From the NCBI GenBank assembly GCA_030431715.1, contig JAUIIO010000009.1:62001-126000 (forward strand): a stretch of DNA of 64,000 nt. The letters run 5' to 3'. Below are positions 27,198-34,928 of this stretch, piece after piece. A model generated the notes under the pieces. The model worked only from the letters and a program-made list of their open reading frames with translations, did not search any database and was not told where the DNA came from. The DNA is from a bacterium. Lineage in GTDB: Bacteria; Bdellovibrionota_C; UBA2361; RFPC01. The position numbers and the translations under genes were made by a program. The stretch's first letter is position 1; every line of letters begins with the position of its first letter.

Positions 27198-28307
27198 TCA
27201 GGCTTTCTCGCCATTTTCAATGAGATCGGTAAATGATTTTACCGCATCTTCTAAGCCGAGCGCTATAAGAGTACAGCCAGACTCAAGAACCGTAGAATCT
27301 TGCGGACGGAGGTTGAGGTTTCCTGAGGCGTCCGAACATGCAGCTATCGTCATGTTACCATTATTCTCAAGGCTCAGTGACTCAATAGTTTTACCGAGTA
27401 CTGGTGAGCCTTCCGGTATTTTGATCTGCTCTACAACAAACGCCCGGTCTTGGTCGCCTCCTTTAATTTGTAAGAAGTCACTTACGTTTGGGTGAAGAAG
27501 TTGTTGAGTCACACGAGAGGCACTTACGCGGTAAGGGGAGAAGACGTGATTGGCTCCAGCTTGTTTGAGCTTGGTCTCTGTGTGGGGTTGTTCCGTCCTC
27601 GCAAGAATTCGAATGTTTTCATTTAGTGCTCTCGCACTCAAGGTAATAAAGACGTTGTCCGAATCGCTAGGAAGGAGGGCGAGCAGGGCGGATGCTCGTT
27701 CCACACCAGCTTGAATAAGTACTTCGTCGTCGTATGCATTCCCTTCAATAAAGGGCACGCCGAGAGTTTCGAGTTCGACAAGAGTCATCGGGTCGTGCTC
27801 AATAACCACGATATCGCTTCCAGATTTAATAATGTCAGGTGTAATAAACTTCCCGAGTCTCCCGTATCCGCACAGTATAATGTGATTGTTGAAACCAGCT
27901 ATCTTTTTATACATTTTAGCAATTCCTCTAAAGCGGTAGAGCTCCCCTTCAAGGGCTGTTCTACCGATAATACCTATCGAATAAGCTGCAACCATTACAC
28001 CCAATACGATGAGTGCAATTGTAAACACTTCACCTTCCGTTGATAGAGGCTTCACTTCTCCGTACCCTACCGTTGAAAGGGTTATGACAGTCATATAGAC
28101 AGCGTCATGCAGCGACCATCCCTCAACAGCCATGTACCCGACGGTGCCAAAGATACTTGTAACAAAGAGGAGAGCTACCGCCAGTTGGAAGGCGCGAATC
28201 TGCTTAGAGAGCCAGAGGTTTGACTTGGCTTCTACCAGAGATTTTTTGCTCGTAAAATGCATAGTTACCGTGACCGGGTTTATTCTTTTAGGGATTCTAT
28301 CATCCAC
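27198..28307 (-). CDS. Potassium channel with RCK/TrkA domains (Kch-like)
   Basis: A 369-residue protein if started at 28307; ATG 28262 is an alternative that avoids overlap with cutA. There are two transmembrane helices near residues 35-55 and 100-120, with a pore loop bearing the K+ selectivity filter 'TLSTVGYGEVKPL'. The cytoplasmic TrkA-N domain begins 'IILCGYGRLGKFI' (Rossmann GxGxxG) with 'VVIEHDP', and a TrkA-C domain is at the end ('SPVLGKTIESLSL'). This is the two-helix MthK/GsuK-type layout: a ligand-gated potassium channel in the inner membrane. It overlaps cutA by 28 bp in the longer form. Confidence 0.9.
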   Translation of the reverse strand: MDDRIPKRINPVTVTMHFTSKKSLVEAKSNLWLSKQIRAFQLAVALLFVTSIFGTVGYMAVEGWSLHDAVYMTVITLSTVGYGEVKPLSTEGEVFTIALIVLGVMVAAYSIGIIGRTALEGELYRFRGIAKMYKKIAGFNNHIILCGYGRLGKFITPDIIKSGSDIVVIEHDPMTLVELETLGVPFIEGNAYDDEVLIQAGVERASALLALLPSDSDNVFITLSARALNENIRILARTEQPHTETKLKQAGANHVFSPYRVSASRVTQQLLHPNVSDFLQIKGGDQDRAFVVEQIKIPEGSPVLGKTIESLSLENNGNMTIAACSDASGNLNLRPQDSTVLESGCTLIALGLEDAVKSFTDLIENGEKA

Positions 28308-28597
28308 TTATGAAACTGGCTCTCTATTTTTTCAATAGGGACGCTCACACACTCCGGGACATCATAGTTGTGGTGTGTTTTGAGGAATTCTTCAATCTTA
28401 GAATAAAGGTGTTCAGCACTTTTTATGAGGAGCAGGCATTCTTGCGTTTTTTGAGTGTCCCCCTGCCATACATATACTGATGTCATCTTTGGAATAACAT
28501 TGACGCACGCTGCTAGTTTTGCTGACACGAGTAGGTCAGCGAGCCGTTCCGCGTGGGCCGGTGAGTCTGTTGAGGTGATGACGAGTGTTGCCTTCAA
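28280..28597 (-). CDS. cutA: CutA1 divalent-cation tolerance protein
   Basis: A 105-residue ferredoxin-like trimeric protein. The signature includes 'VITSTDSPAHAERLADLLV', 'LAACVNVIP', 'SVYVWQGDTQ', 'ECLLLIKSA' and 'HHNYDVPECVSVPI'. CutA1 binds divalent copper and is linked to metal tolerance, though its exact biochemical role is debated. It is upstream of and overlaps the K+ channel gene, an arrangement implying joint transcription. Confidence 0.93.
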   Translation of the reverse strand: MKATLVITSTDSPAHAERLADLLVSAKLAACVNVIPKMTSVYVWQGDTQKTQECLLLIKSAEHLYSKIEEFLKTHHNYDVPECVSVPIEKIESQFHKWMIESLKE

Positions 28598-28748
28598 GCT
28601 AACTAGCTGATAATCTAAGACTTACGAAAAGTGAGGAACGTTACTTCCTCACAGCTTGCCAGATGTGCTTTAATCCGTCTAGTAGGCGTTGATACGTTCC
28701 ATGTGAAGAGTGTGTCTCCGCTTCTTAACTTTGACTCGAGGTATGAAT

Positions 28749-29213
28749 ATGCGTATTCGAACTGCAATCTTTACTCTCTTACTAATTACCGGGACATGTT
28801 CGTCTGAGCTGTTAGCTCAGAAAGAGCGTGAGCTGCCTAAGACTGGTACGCTATCTGGTACTTACATGGGGGGGAATGAAGGAGTTGCGGTACCCGGGCA
28901 ATGGGGCGAGAAGGATATCCTTTCCGATAAGCAACCTCCCATTACTGGCTCAGTCTCTCAGCGTAACCGCGAGGAATGGATCATGAAGGTCTTTAACAAT
29001 ACGATTGACGATTACTCAGTCGGCGTTAAAGTTATCCAGTTTGATAAGCGTGGCAATAAGACAAAGAGCGATAATTTTTCTTACCGTCTTAAGGCCGGCG
29101 AGAGTAAAGAGCGCTCTATTCGTGCTCGTTCTAACACAGAGACGGCAGAGCTAGAGCTTACGAATTGGAAGCAGCTCACGGATCGTGGTGCTGCTGCTGA
29201 GGAGAGTAAGTAA
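28749..29213 (+). CDS. Small periplasmic hypothetical protein
   Basis: Start chosen at ATG 28749, which has GAGGT six bases upstream; ATGs at 28743 and 28710 are also in frame. A signal peptide is present ('FTLLLITGTCSSELLAQ'). The 120-residue mature part has a beta-rich core ('WIMKVFNNTIDDYSVGVKV', 'SYRLKAGESKERSI') that resembles small immunoglobulin-like or chaperone-like sandwich proteins, but no family was identified. It precedes mrp by 71 bp in the same direction. Confidence 0.6.
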   Translation: MRIRTAIFTLLLITGTCSSELLAQKERELPKTGTLSGTYMGGNEGVAVPGQWGEKDILSDKQPPITGSVSQRNREEWIMKVFNNTIDDYSVGVKVIQFDKRGNKTKSDNFSYRLKAGESKERSIRARSNTETAELELTNWKQLTDRGAAAEESK

Positions 29214-29284
29214 GAGTCCCGGGGAGATTCACCAAGAGAGGCTCGCTTGGTCGTTCGTGTGTCGCTAACTATTTAGGTAAAATT

Positions 29285-30073
29285 ATGATGAAGCAGATTG
29301 TTCCTGTTATCTCAGGTAAGGGCGGCGTTGGAAAATCCACCGTAGCTGTAAACCTTGCACTTGCTCTTGTTCAGCAGGGAGCAAAAGTCGCTCTCATAGA
29401 TGCAGATTTTTATGGCCCCAGTATTCCTACGCTGCTTGGCGGAGGTGAGGTAAAGCCTGATCATGAGGGGAAGTTGATTCCTGCTGCGCAGCACGGGCTC
29501 AAGTATGTATCACTTGGCTTTTTTCTTTCTAATCCTGATGACGCCGTTATCTGGCGTGGTCCAATGTTTAATAAGGCTTTACATCAGCTTTTTGAGGACG
29601 TCTCTTGGGGGGAAGTTGATTACTGCATAATTGATATGCCGCCGGGTACAGGTGATGCTCAGATCTCGCTCTTTCAGATGGTGCAGCTAAGTGGTGCTGT
29701 TGTTGTTACTACCCCTCAGGAAGTCGCTATGGCAGATGTTCGCAAGGCTATTAGCATGCTTCAGAAGATGAATATTGATGTGCTTGGTGTTGTAGAGAAT
29801 ATGAGTGGTTTTCAGGCTCCAGACGGCACTATTCATGATATTTTCGGCAGTGGCGGTGGAGAAGCGTTGGCGAAGCGCTACGGTGTGCCACTTCTAGCTA
29901 AGATTCCTCTGGATCCAGCAGTACGAGAAGGAGGCGATAGCGGAAAGCCTGCCGTGCTTGAAGGGAATTCCGCCGCTAGGGAACAATTTCAGCAGCTTGC
30001 GTTGAGTTTTGTTGAGATTCTTGATACAAAACTTGCCAGCCAGCAATCTGGCCCGGCAATAATTAACGAGTAA
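29285..30073 (+). CDS. mrp: Mrp/ApbC-type P-loop ATPase lacking the CxxC motif
   Basis: A 262-residue SIMIBI-class NTPase. The deviant Walker A is 'SGKGGVGKSTVAVNLALAL', with 'DADFYGPSIPTLLG', 'IIDMPPGTGDAQISLFQ' and 'GVVENMSGFQ'. These are characteristic of Mrp/NBP35 proteins that carry 4Fe-4S clusters. The pair of cysteines expected after ENMS (CxxC) is missing: the stretch reads QAPDGTIHDIFG. The N-terminal DUF59 domain of many Mrp proteins is also absent. The fold is clear, but cluster binding by the usual ligands is not possible. It is 3 bp before secG. Confidence 0.88.
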   Translation: MMKQIVPVISGKGGVGKSTVAVNLALALVQQGAKVALIDADFYGPSIPTLLGGGEVKPDHEGKLIPAAQHGLKYVSLGFFLSNPDDAVIWRGPMFNKALHQLFEDVSWGEVDYCIIDMPPGTGDAQISLFQMVQLSGAVVVTTPQEVAMADVRKAISMLQKMNIDVLGVVENMSGFQAPDGTIHDIFGSGGGEALAKRYGVPLLAKIPLDPAVREGGDSGKPAVLEGNSAAREQFQQLALSFVEILDTKLASQQSGPAIINE

Positions 30074-30076
30074 CAT

Positions 30077-30577
30077 ATGTTTTTCTATATTATTCTTACT
30101 GTCCATTCCGCTCTGTGTCTTTCTCTTGTGTTTCTTGTTCTTTTGCAGCAAGGCAAGGGAGCTGATGCAGGTGCAACGTTTGGTGGAGGAAATAGTAATT
30201 CTGTACTCGGTGTGGGGGGAGCTGCGGACTTTATTACAAAGCTTACCACTTCCCTTGCGATTGCATTTATGGTTACCTCTATCATTCTTGTTCGGTCCTA
30301 TCAGGATCGCGGAGTGCTAACTACTGGTCGTGTCGCGGATCCACTTGAGGGGTCAGTGCTTCAGGGCGCAGTACAAGAGGCACCTGTACAGGAGCTTGCG
30401 GTTGACGATGCTGCTGCCCCGGCTAAAGAAGCTGATGCAGCCGCGGCGGAGCAACCAGAGGCTGCGATGAAAAAAGAAGCGACAACAGAAAAAACCTCAA
30501 CTGATGAAGCTTCGAAAGAAGAAAAGGAGTCTACTCCAGTAAAAGCCGAAAAGGCCTCCGAGGAAACTCCTAAATAA
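30077..30577 (+). CDS. secG: Preprotein translocase subunit SecG with long charged tail
   Basis: Residues 1-75 are SecG: helix 1 'IILTVHSALCLSLVFLVLLQ', the loop 'QQGKGADAGATFGGG', 'SNSVLGVGGAADFITKLT' and helix 2 'LAIAFMVTSIILV'. SecG stimulates SecYEG translocation. The following ~90 residues are an Ala/Glu/Lys-rich low-complexity tail in the cytoplasm, longer than usual. It lies 15 bp upstream of tRNA-Leu; the tRNA may be transcribed through from mrp-secG. Confidence 0.92.
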   Translation: MFFYIILTVHSALCLSLVFLVLLQQGKGADAGATFGGGNSNSVLGVGGAADFITKLTTSLAIAFMVTSIILVRSYQDRGVLTTGRVADPLEGSVLQGAVQEAPVQELAVDDAAAPAKEADAAAAEQPEAAMKKEATTEKTSTDEASKEEKESTPVKAEKASEETPK

Positions 30578-30592
30578 AATATATCTGTTTAT

Positions 30593-30677
30593 GCCCAGGT
30601 GGTGGAATTGGTAGACACGCTAGCTTGAGGGGCTAGTGGTCATTGCGACCGTGGACGTTCAAGTCGTCTCCTGGGCA
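30593..30677 (+). tRNA. tRNA-Leu (anticodon GAG)
   Basis: An 85-nt tRNA. The acceptor GCCCAGG pairs with CCTGGGC (30670-30676) and A is the discriminator. The anticodon stem CTAGC/GCTAG encloses loop TTGAGGG, giving anticodon GAG (reads CUC/CUU). The long variable arm with TGGTCATTGCGACC is typical of class II tRNA-Leu. The T-arm loop is TTCAAGT. CCA is not encoded. Its 3' part is duplicated in the repeats downstream. Confidence 0.95.
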
Positions 30678-31060
30678 GACCCTATTTCAGGAATTTTGAT
30701 TTCCTGCGGAAATACAAAATAACCTTTGCGTTCAAGCGCCACGCAGGCTTTGCCCAGGAGGCGACTTGGACCAGCAATTCTGCAAGTCGTCTTTTCCCGC
30801 AGGGAAAAGCTGTCGCTCCTAGGCAGACCCTATTTCAGGAATTTTGATTTCCTGCGGAAATACAAAATAACCTTTGCGTTCAAGCGCCACAGTTTATCCG
30901 CCATAGCTTTAGCGACGGCGGACAGGCTTTGCCCGGGAGGCGACTTGAACCAGCAACTCAGCAAGTCGTCTTTTCTCGCAGGGAAAAGCTGTCGCTCCTA
31001 GCCAGACCCTATTTCAGGAATTTTGATTTCCTGCGGAAATACAAAATAACCTTTGCGTTC
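30675..31060. repeat. Tandem repeats partly derived from the tRNA-Leu 3' end
   Basis: A 68-base block beginning GCAGACCCTATTTCAGG occurs at 30675-30742 and 30823-30890, and a shorter form at 31001-31060; the pitch is 148 then 178 bases. Between them are blocks reading TGCCCAGGAGGCGACTTGG (30751) and TGCCCGGGAGGCGACTTGAAC (30930, first 20 bases shown in part), close to the reverse complement of the tRNA 3' end, each followed by AAGTCGTC and CTGTCGCTCCTA. The first block starts inside the tRNA. Small ORFs across the area simply repeat the array. Confidence 0.85.
30888..30924. repeat. REP-like palindrome, copy 1
   Basis: Contains CCGCCATAGCTTTAGCGACG followed by GCGG. CCGCC and GGCGG form a stem with partial inner pairing. 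A second copy is at 31141-31177. It sits inside the second unit of the tRNA-derived array and accounts for its greater length. Confidence 0.75.
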
Positions 31061-31177
31061 CGGCCTTCGCTTTCAGCTATGGCCGACGGGCAAGCTTTGG
31101 ACAGCACTGTTTCCAATCTTCTAAAATAGCAATTATACGTCACAGTTTATCCGCCATAGCTTTAGCTACGGCGGGCG
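31061..31177. repeat. REP-like palindromes, variant copy and copy 2
   Basis: At 31060-31086 CGGCCTTCGCTTTCAGCTAT then GGCCG forms a variant palindrome. At 31141-31177 CCGCCATAGCTTTAGCTACG then GCGG pairs over 11 bases with one mismatch (CCGCCATAGCT with AGCTACGGCGG). The remaining bases up to the LysM gene show no ORF. Confidence 0.7.
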
Positions 31178-31225
31178 GTTAAAATTGCTTTGCCGAAGGG
31201 AGAAGCTGTCTCAGGTGTAGTAATC

Positions 31226-32206
31226 CTAATCGTCTGGAAGAAGCTTGGTGCGTTCTATCATCGAAAGCGGGATCTTAACGACGGTTCCTTTCTTCAGTGG
31301 CTTTGAGTCATCGATCTTGTTGTACTTCATGACGGCAGCATAGTTGTCTCTTGAGCCAGTATACCACTCAACGATGACAGAGAGGGTGTCGCGTTTGTGT
31401 CTTACGCGGTGAAGAATGTCTCCGTTTTGTGACCGTGGCGCGTAGCCCTGAGCAAGCAGGAGAGCCTTCTGATCGGTGTTCTTTGGAATGAAGTTGCGAT
31501 CATTGAGATCTGGAATATCAGCTGTAATTCTTGTGTCGTAGTCAAACGGAGAAGCTCTGGGGAAATCTTCTTTTGAAGTCTGCTTTGATTCTTGAGCCTC
31601 CTCTTCTTCTTCAGGAGTTGGTTCGGGAGAAGGAGATGGTTCCGGAGTTGGGCTCGGAGCTGCGAGGTAGGGAATCTCGGGCTCAAGTCGTTTAGCCATT
31701 TTGCGAGGATCTGTAGCCGCAGTAAAACGATAAGGGCTGCCGTAAAGATCAAAGACGGGTTCTCCAACCAGAGCATTTCGCTCTTCGTTTAGGAGTCTAT
31801 AGTGGTGGCGGTCAATGCCGTAGGGGCCGCGTACGATCCACTGTCTGTTACGTTCATCAGCGCGTAGGTCTCCTATGTAAACCGAATTGTCAGCAGTGTA
31901 ATAGAGGTAGAGCTCGGGATGTCCCGGATTCTCCTCAAGTATCTCAATAGCATCAGGAGCACCTCGTGTTTCAAGAAACCGAAAGAGATAGGAGCTCTTT
32001 TCAAGCTCTTTTGCGAGAAAAAGGTTAGACCCCTGATAGGCGTTTGTTGTGCTAAGAGGGAGAATGCCGCGGTTTACAAGGGTGGGGAACATGTACTTCG
32101 CACCGGTGCATCCGGCGATAAAGAACATAAAGAGAGCCGCGAATAGTGTGGCGGGTATGACGTAAAAGAAAGAGCTGCGAGGAGGGCGACTAATTTGCAT
32201 ATTCAT
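31226..32206 (-). CDS. LysM-domain lipoprotein
   Basis: A 326-residue protein. The N-terminus has an arginine-rich head, a long hydrophobic core ('VIPATLFAALFMFFIAGC') and a lipobox IAGC. Residues about 40-180 are a globular domain of unknown type ('SYLFRFLETRGAPDAIEIL', 'GPYGIDRHHYRLL'). A Pro/Glu-rich linker (SPTPEPSPSPEPTPEEEEE) follows. The C-terminal 60 residues look like a LysM-type motif ('LSVIVEWYTGSRDNYAAVMK', 'LKKGTVVKIPLSMI'), which binds peptidoglycan. It is probably an outer-membrane lipoprotein reaching the cell wall. The divergent gene starts only a few tens of bases away. Confidence 0.75.
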   Translation of the reverse strand: MNMQISRPPRSSFFYVIPATLFAALFMFFIAGCTGAKYMFPTLVNRGILPLSTTNAYQGSNLFLAKELEKSSYLFRFLETRGAPDAIEILEENPGHPELYLYYTADNSVYIGDLRADERNRQWIVRGPYGIDRHHYRLLNEERNALVGEPVFDLYGSPYRFTAATDPRKMAKRLEPEIPYLAAPSPTPEPSPSPEPTPEEEEEAQESKQTSKEDFPRASPFDYDTRITADIPDLNDRNFIPKNTDQKALLLAQGYAPRSQNGDILHRVRHKRDTLSVIVEWYTGSRDNYAAVMKYNKIDDSKPLKKGTVVKIPLSMIERTKLLPDD

Positions 32207-32237
32207 GTGAGCTTTTAAAATGTGCTACTGTTTTTCA

Positions 32238-33677
32238 ATGATAGCTTCCACCGAAGGCTTTAACAACCCACAAGAAAAGCCCCCATTAAAGCTCTTCTTA
32301 CTGCTTTTTGTAGGCTTCTTGCTGTTTCAACTCGCCTTTCGTTATCCATATCTCGCTACCTTTAGCTTTGTAAATGAAGATGCGTCCCTTATTCGTTTAG
32401 CTGTAAGTTCGCTAGAGCGGTACGGACTCTTGTACTGGTTTCAAAACTCCTACGGGCCTGCTGTGTTAAGGCCCTTACAGCTTCTGGGGCTCGCTCTTCA
32501 GGAGCAGCTGTTTTCAGGGGCAGCTCTCGGCTTTCATCTTTATTCGGTAGCACTCCTTGCTGTATCGCAAACGCTTTTGGTAATGGCCTTTCGTCCTCTC
32601 GTCGGTTTGTCTGCCGCCCTGTTTTCCGTTGTGGTGATTGGCATCGCTCAAATGTCATCTGAGCCCCTTTTTTGGATCTCAGACCAGCACGACCTCTACC
32701 TGCTTTTCTTCTATTCATTTGCATTCCTTGTTTTTTCTCATCTGGTCACAGCAGATAGCCCTTCGCTTTGGCAATTTCTTTTGCTGTTTTGTTCTTACTG
32801 GGGGGCTTTCTTCAGTAATGAAAAGGCGGTTGTTTTGCCAGTACTCTTTTCGCTGTTTTCTCTTGTAACTGGTACACGGCTCTTTGTTCGAGTTGCTGTA
32901 AGTGGTGGGGGAGCATTAGTTACCTATTTTGCTTATCGCTATTCTATTCTTGGCGTTTTTATTGGAGGATACTCCTCTGGAGTCTTTCCTCATGAGGTCA
33001 CGTTTTCATTTGTGTATAAGACTCTTCTCTCGGTGTTTTTTACCCCGTTTCGTCAGAATACCATGTATGCAAGTACGGTATCAGGAGTTACGGGCCTCAT
33101 TTTAGTATTTCTCCTCTTCATTCTCGTTCTTTTAGAGCGTAAGCATTGGAAGAAAGACGCCACAATCTGGCTCTCTCTCTTTGTGGCAGCGCTCATCGTT
33201 GCCTCTTTGCCGGTGGTCTCTTATCTTCTCCCGTATAATTCATACCGTATCTTTAGCACTCGCCTTCATTGGATGATCTTACTTACGTTTGTGCCATTTT
33301 TGGCAGTGCTCTTCGGTGGAGTTTTCGCCCTTAAGCGTCTAAGAAAGACTGGTCTCGTTGTAGTTTTTCTTCTTCTTTTGCTTATCGGCGCCGGAGGCAG
33401 GGGAGCTGTGCAAAAGTTTTCAAGAGCTTCCAAGTTTTCCGATCGCGCTCTTGAGCTTTATCTCGATAAGTGCCACTGCGCTAACCCGCAGGAACCACAA
33501 ACAACTGGCTTGCCAGAGATCTTTGCTGGAGCGCACGTTTTTAGTGAAGCTATTTGGGTAGAAGAGAGCGCGCTTTACCATGGACTACCACGGTGTGAGG
33601 GAGGGGAGACGGGGTGTCGCCTCAGATTTAGACGAAACAGAAGGGGAAAACTGGTTGTTACTTCAAAGCTACATTGA
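32238..33677 (+). CDS. Multi-spanning membrane protein, possible GT-C glycosyltransferase
   Basis: Start could be ATG 32238 or 32220; no good Shine-Dalgarno precedes either. About ten hydrophobic segments spread over 480 residues. An acidic motif 'FVNEDASLIRL' follows helix 1, and 'FFSNEKAVVLPVLF' occurs mid-protein; an ED pair in the first outer loop and a later KE/EK-type motif are common in GT-C enzymes using polyprenyl-phosphate sugars. The end is a cytoplasmic or periplasmic domain with four Cys ('KCHCANP' type motif and two more). GT-C identity is an inference; a candidate user of the polyprenyl-arabinose made by the 3.9-7.4 kb genes. Confidence 0.6.
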   Translation: MIASTEGFNNPQEKPPLKLFLLLFVGFLLFQLAFRYPYLATFSFVNEDASLIRLAVSSLERYGLLYWFQNSYGPAVLRPLQLLGLALQEQLFSGAALGFHLYSVALLAVSQTLLVMAFRPLVGLSAALFSVVVIGIAQMSSEPLFWISDQHDLYLLFFYSFAFLVFSHLVTADSPSLWQFLLLFCSYWGAFFSNEKAVVLPVLFSLFSLVTGTRLFVRVAVSGGGALVTYFAYRYSILGVFIGGYSSGVFPHEVTFSFVYKTLLSVFFTPFRQNTMYASTVSGVTGLILVFLLFILVLLERKHWKKDATIWLSLFVAALIVASLPVVSYLLPYNSYRIFSTRLHWMILLTFVPFLAVLFGGVFALKRLRKTGLVVVFLLLLLIGAGGRGAVQKFSRASKFSDRALELYLDKCHCANPQEPQTTGLPEIFAGAHVFSEAIWVEESALYHGLPRCEGGETGCRLRFRRNRRGKLVVTSKLH

Positions 33678-33731
33678 TTTTTCTCGGTGCTACTACTATC
33701 CTTGTTCTGTCTTTCATGCAATGGAGCATAT

Positions 33732-34136
33732 ATGAGTAATTGGCTTGTACTTCCTGAAACAGCTGGTGTTACCGCCGCAGAGCTTGAGTCGACTCTGGCA
33801 TCTCAGAAGGAGCAGAAGCTTGTTTCTGCTACGATCGATAAAAACGAGGAAGAGGGAGTACGCACGCTTTCTCCAAAACTCACCGACGGAGAGCTTGACC
33901 TGAACGATGAGCTCCTTGAAAGGCTTCGAACGATGTGTCAGCTCTGGGAAGTAGATATTAAGCCATCACAGATTACTTCACACAGGCCAGTAATAGGCCC
34001 GGTTATAGTGGCAGTCAAAAAAGCACTCTATCCGATTATAAGACTTTTCCTAAAGGATATGATTATCCAACAGCGTAGCTTCAATGCGGCTACTATTCGA
34101 TTTGTTGCTGGGTTGTCAGAAAAGGGGCGTTCCTGA
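33732..34136 (+). CDS. Small helical protein resembling the N-terminal module of polysaccharide-associated methyltransferases
   Basis: Start set at ATG 33732 with GGAG five bases upstream; the frame is open from 33687. A 134-residue protein. After an acidic first half, 'ITSHRPVIGPVIVAVKKALY' and 'LKDMIIQQRSFNAATIRFV' resemble a segment I recall at the N-terminus of O-antigen methyltransferases and glycosyltransferases (SHRPVxGxxI...QxxFN). Here it stands alone with no methyltransferase domain, so it may be a remnant or a subunit. It follows the GT-C-like gene by about 55 bp. Confidence 0.55.
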   Translation: MSNWLVLPETAGVTAAELESTLASQKEQKLVSATIDKNEEEGVRTLSPKLTDGELDLNDELLERLRTMCQLWEVDIKPSQITSHRPVIGPVIVAVKKALYPIIRLFLKDMIIQQRSFNAATIRFVAGLSEKGRS

Positions 34137-34162
34137 TTGTGGTCATGGACGGATCGAGATCC

Positions 34163-34259
34163 GAGTCGGCCTGAGTAATAGTCCAAAAAGTCAGTCGCGC
34201 ACTTCGCCGTCCATGGCTCTCGTTTGCTTAACTTTTTGGACTATTACTCAGGCCGACTC
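34163..34259. repeat. Perfect 29-bp inverted repeat (long hairpin 1)
   Basis: Arms 34163-34191 and 34231-34259 are exact reverse complements over 29 bases around a 39-base loop. A competing 9-bp stem pairs CATGGACGG (34144) with CCGTCCATG (34207). It starts 26 bp after the preceding stop. No T-run follows. Confidence 0.92.
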
Positions 34260-34349
34260 TCTGTGCCAAATCAATGTATTCTCATCGCACATCACTCACT
34301 TGAGAGAGGTGAGGGCTTAAACTGCTCCAGTTCTTTGCCAATGTTGGGA

Positions 34350-34394
34350 GATTGCTTCGTCTTTCGGTCTTCGACCTCAGTTCCTCGCAATGAC
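34350..34394. repeat. Interspersed palindromic element, copy E (short)
   Basis: GATTGCTTCGTCTTTCGG followed by TTCCTCGCAATGAC, the right half of the element seen at 8675 and 23981. Confidence 0.72.
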
Positions 34395-34425
34395 GGTTAG
34401 TCTAAGGGGGGGGCTTACCCCTTAG

Positions 34426-34562
34426 GGTGGGGGCTTGATATTTTCATTTACGTAGTATCTTTTTGACCGGGAGGGCAGGAGCCCGGAGGTCAAAAAGTTA
34501 AGTGAACGTAGCTAGGACGGCGAAGAGAACGGCTGCGTAAGTGGAAATATCAAGCCCCCACC
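34426..34562. repeat. Nested long hairpin 2, 27-bp arms
   Basis: Outer arms 34426-34452 and 34536-34562 match at 25 of 27 positions, and both mismatches would be G-U pairs in RNA. An inner stem pairs 34459-34468 with 34488-34497 (CTTTTTGACC / GGTCAAAAAG) and has a GC-rich tip. Its right side shares AAAAAGTTAAG and GGACGGCGAAG, in the opposite orientation, with hairpin 1. Confidence 0.9.
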
Positions 34563-34736
34563 CGGATTTGTTATCTCAATATTGAACATTTTTGCGTGAA
34601 TGTGGTACATCGCTTCCGTGGTGTGAAAGAGATGCATTCGATAACTGTCTGAATTTACATGTTTTCATGCTGGTGAAATGGCTGGCATGTTGCTTGCCAT
34701 ATTATATCTTGTGTGTGTGAGCATGAGTGGTTTGGA

Positions 34737-34812
34737 AGTCAGGTGCGATTTCTTGTTATCCTTCCCTCGTCTTAATCGTCAGTCCCGCTAATACATAGAA
34801 TCGCACCTGGCT
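34737..34812. repeat. 14-bp inverted repeat
   Basis: AGTCAGGTGCGATT (34737-34750) faces AATCGCACCTGGCT (34799-34812) with one mismatch. No gene was found in 34563-34928; apart from this repeat nothing was recognised there. Confidence 0.6.
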
Positions 34813-34928
34813 CTCCTACCGCTTTTTTCTCTAAGTGCTCTTCGCGCTCTCGAGCTCAACAAATCGTTTCTCCTTCGTCCTTATTTTGCTATCGTTGATG
34901 TAAGTGTCTAACAGAGGTGTGTACTACA

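Noticed and set aside
26798..27220. 140-codon antisense ORF opposite the small exported protein
   Set aside because: The plus-strand frame has a clear signal peptide; the antisense product is Arg/Ser/Pro-rich and overlaps the channel gene end.
30726..31129. Two short ORFs after tRNA-Leu
   Set aside because: Both lie wholly in the tandem repeat units and their translations repeat each other; no ribosome site or protein-like composition.
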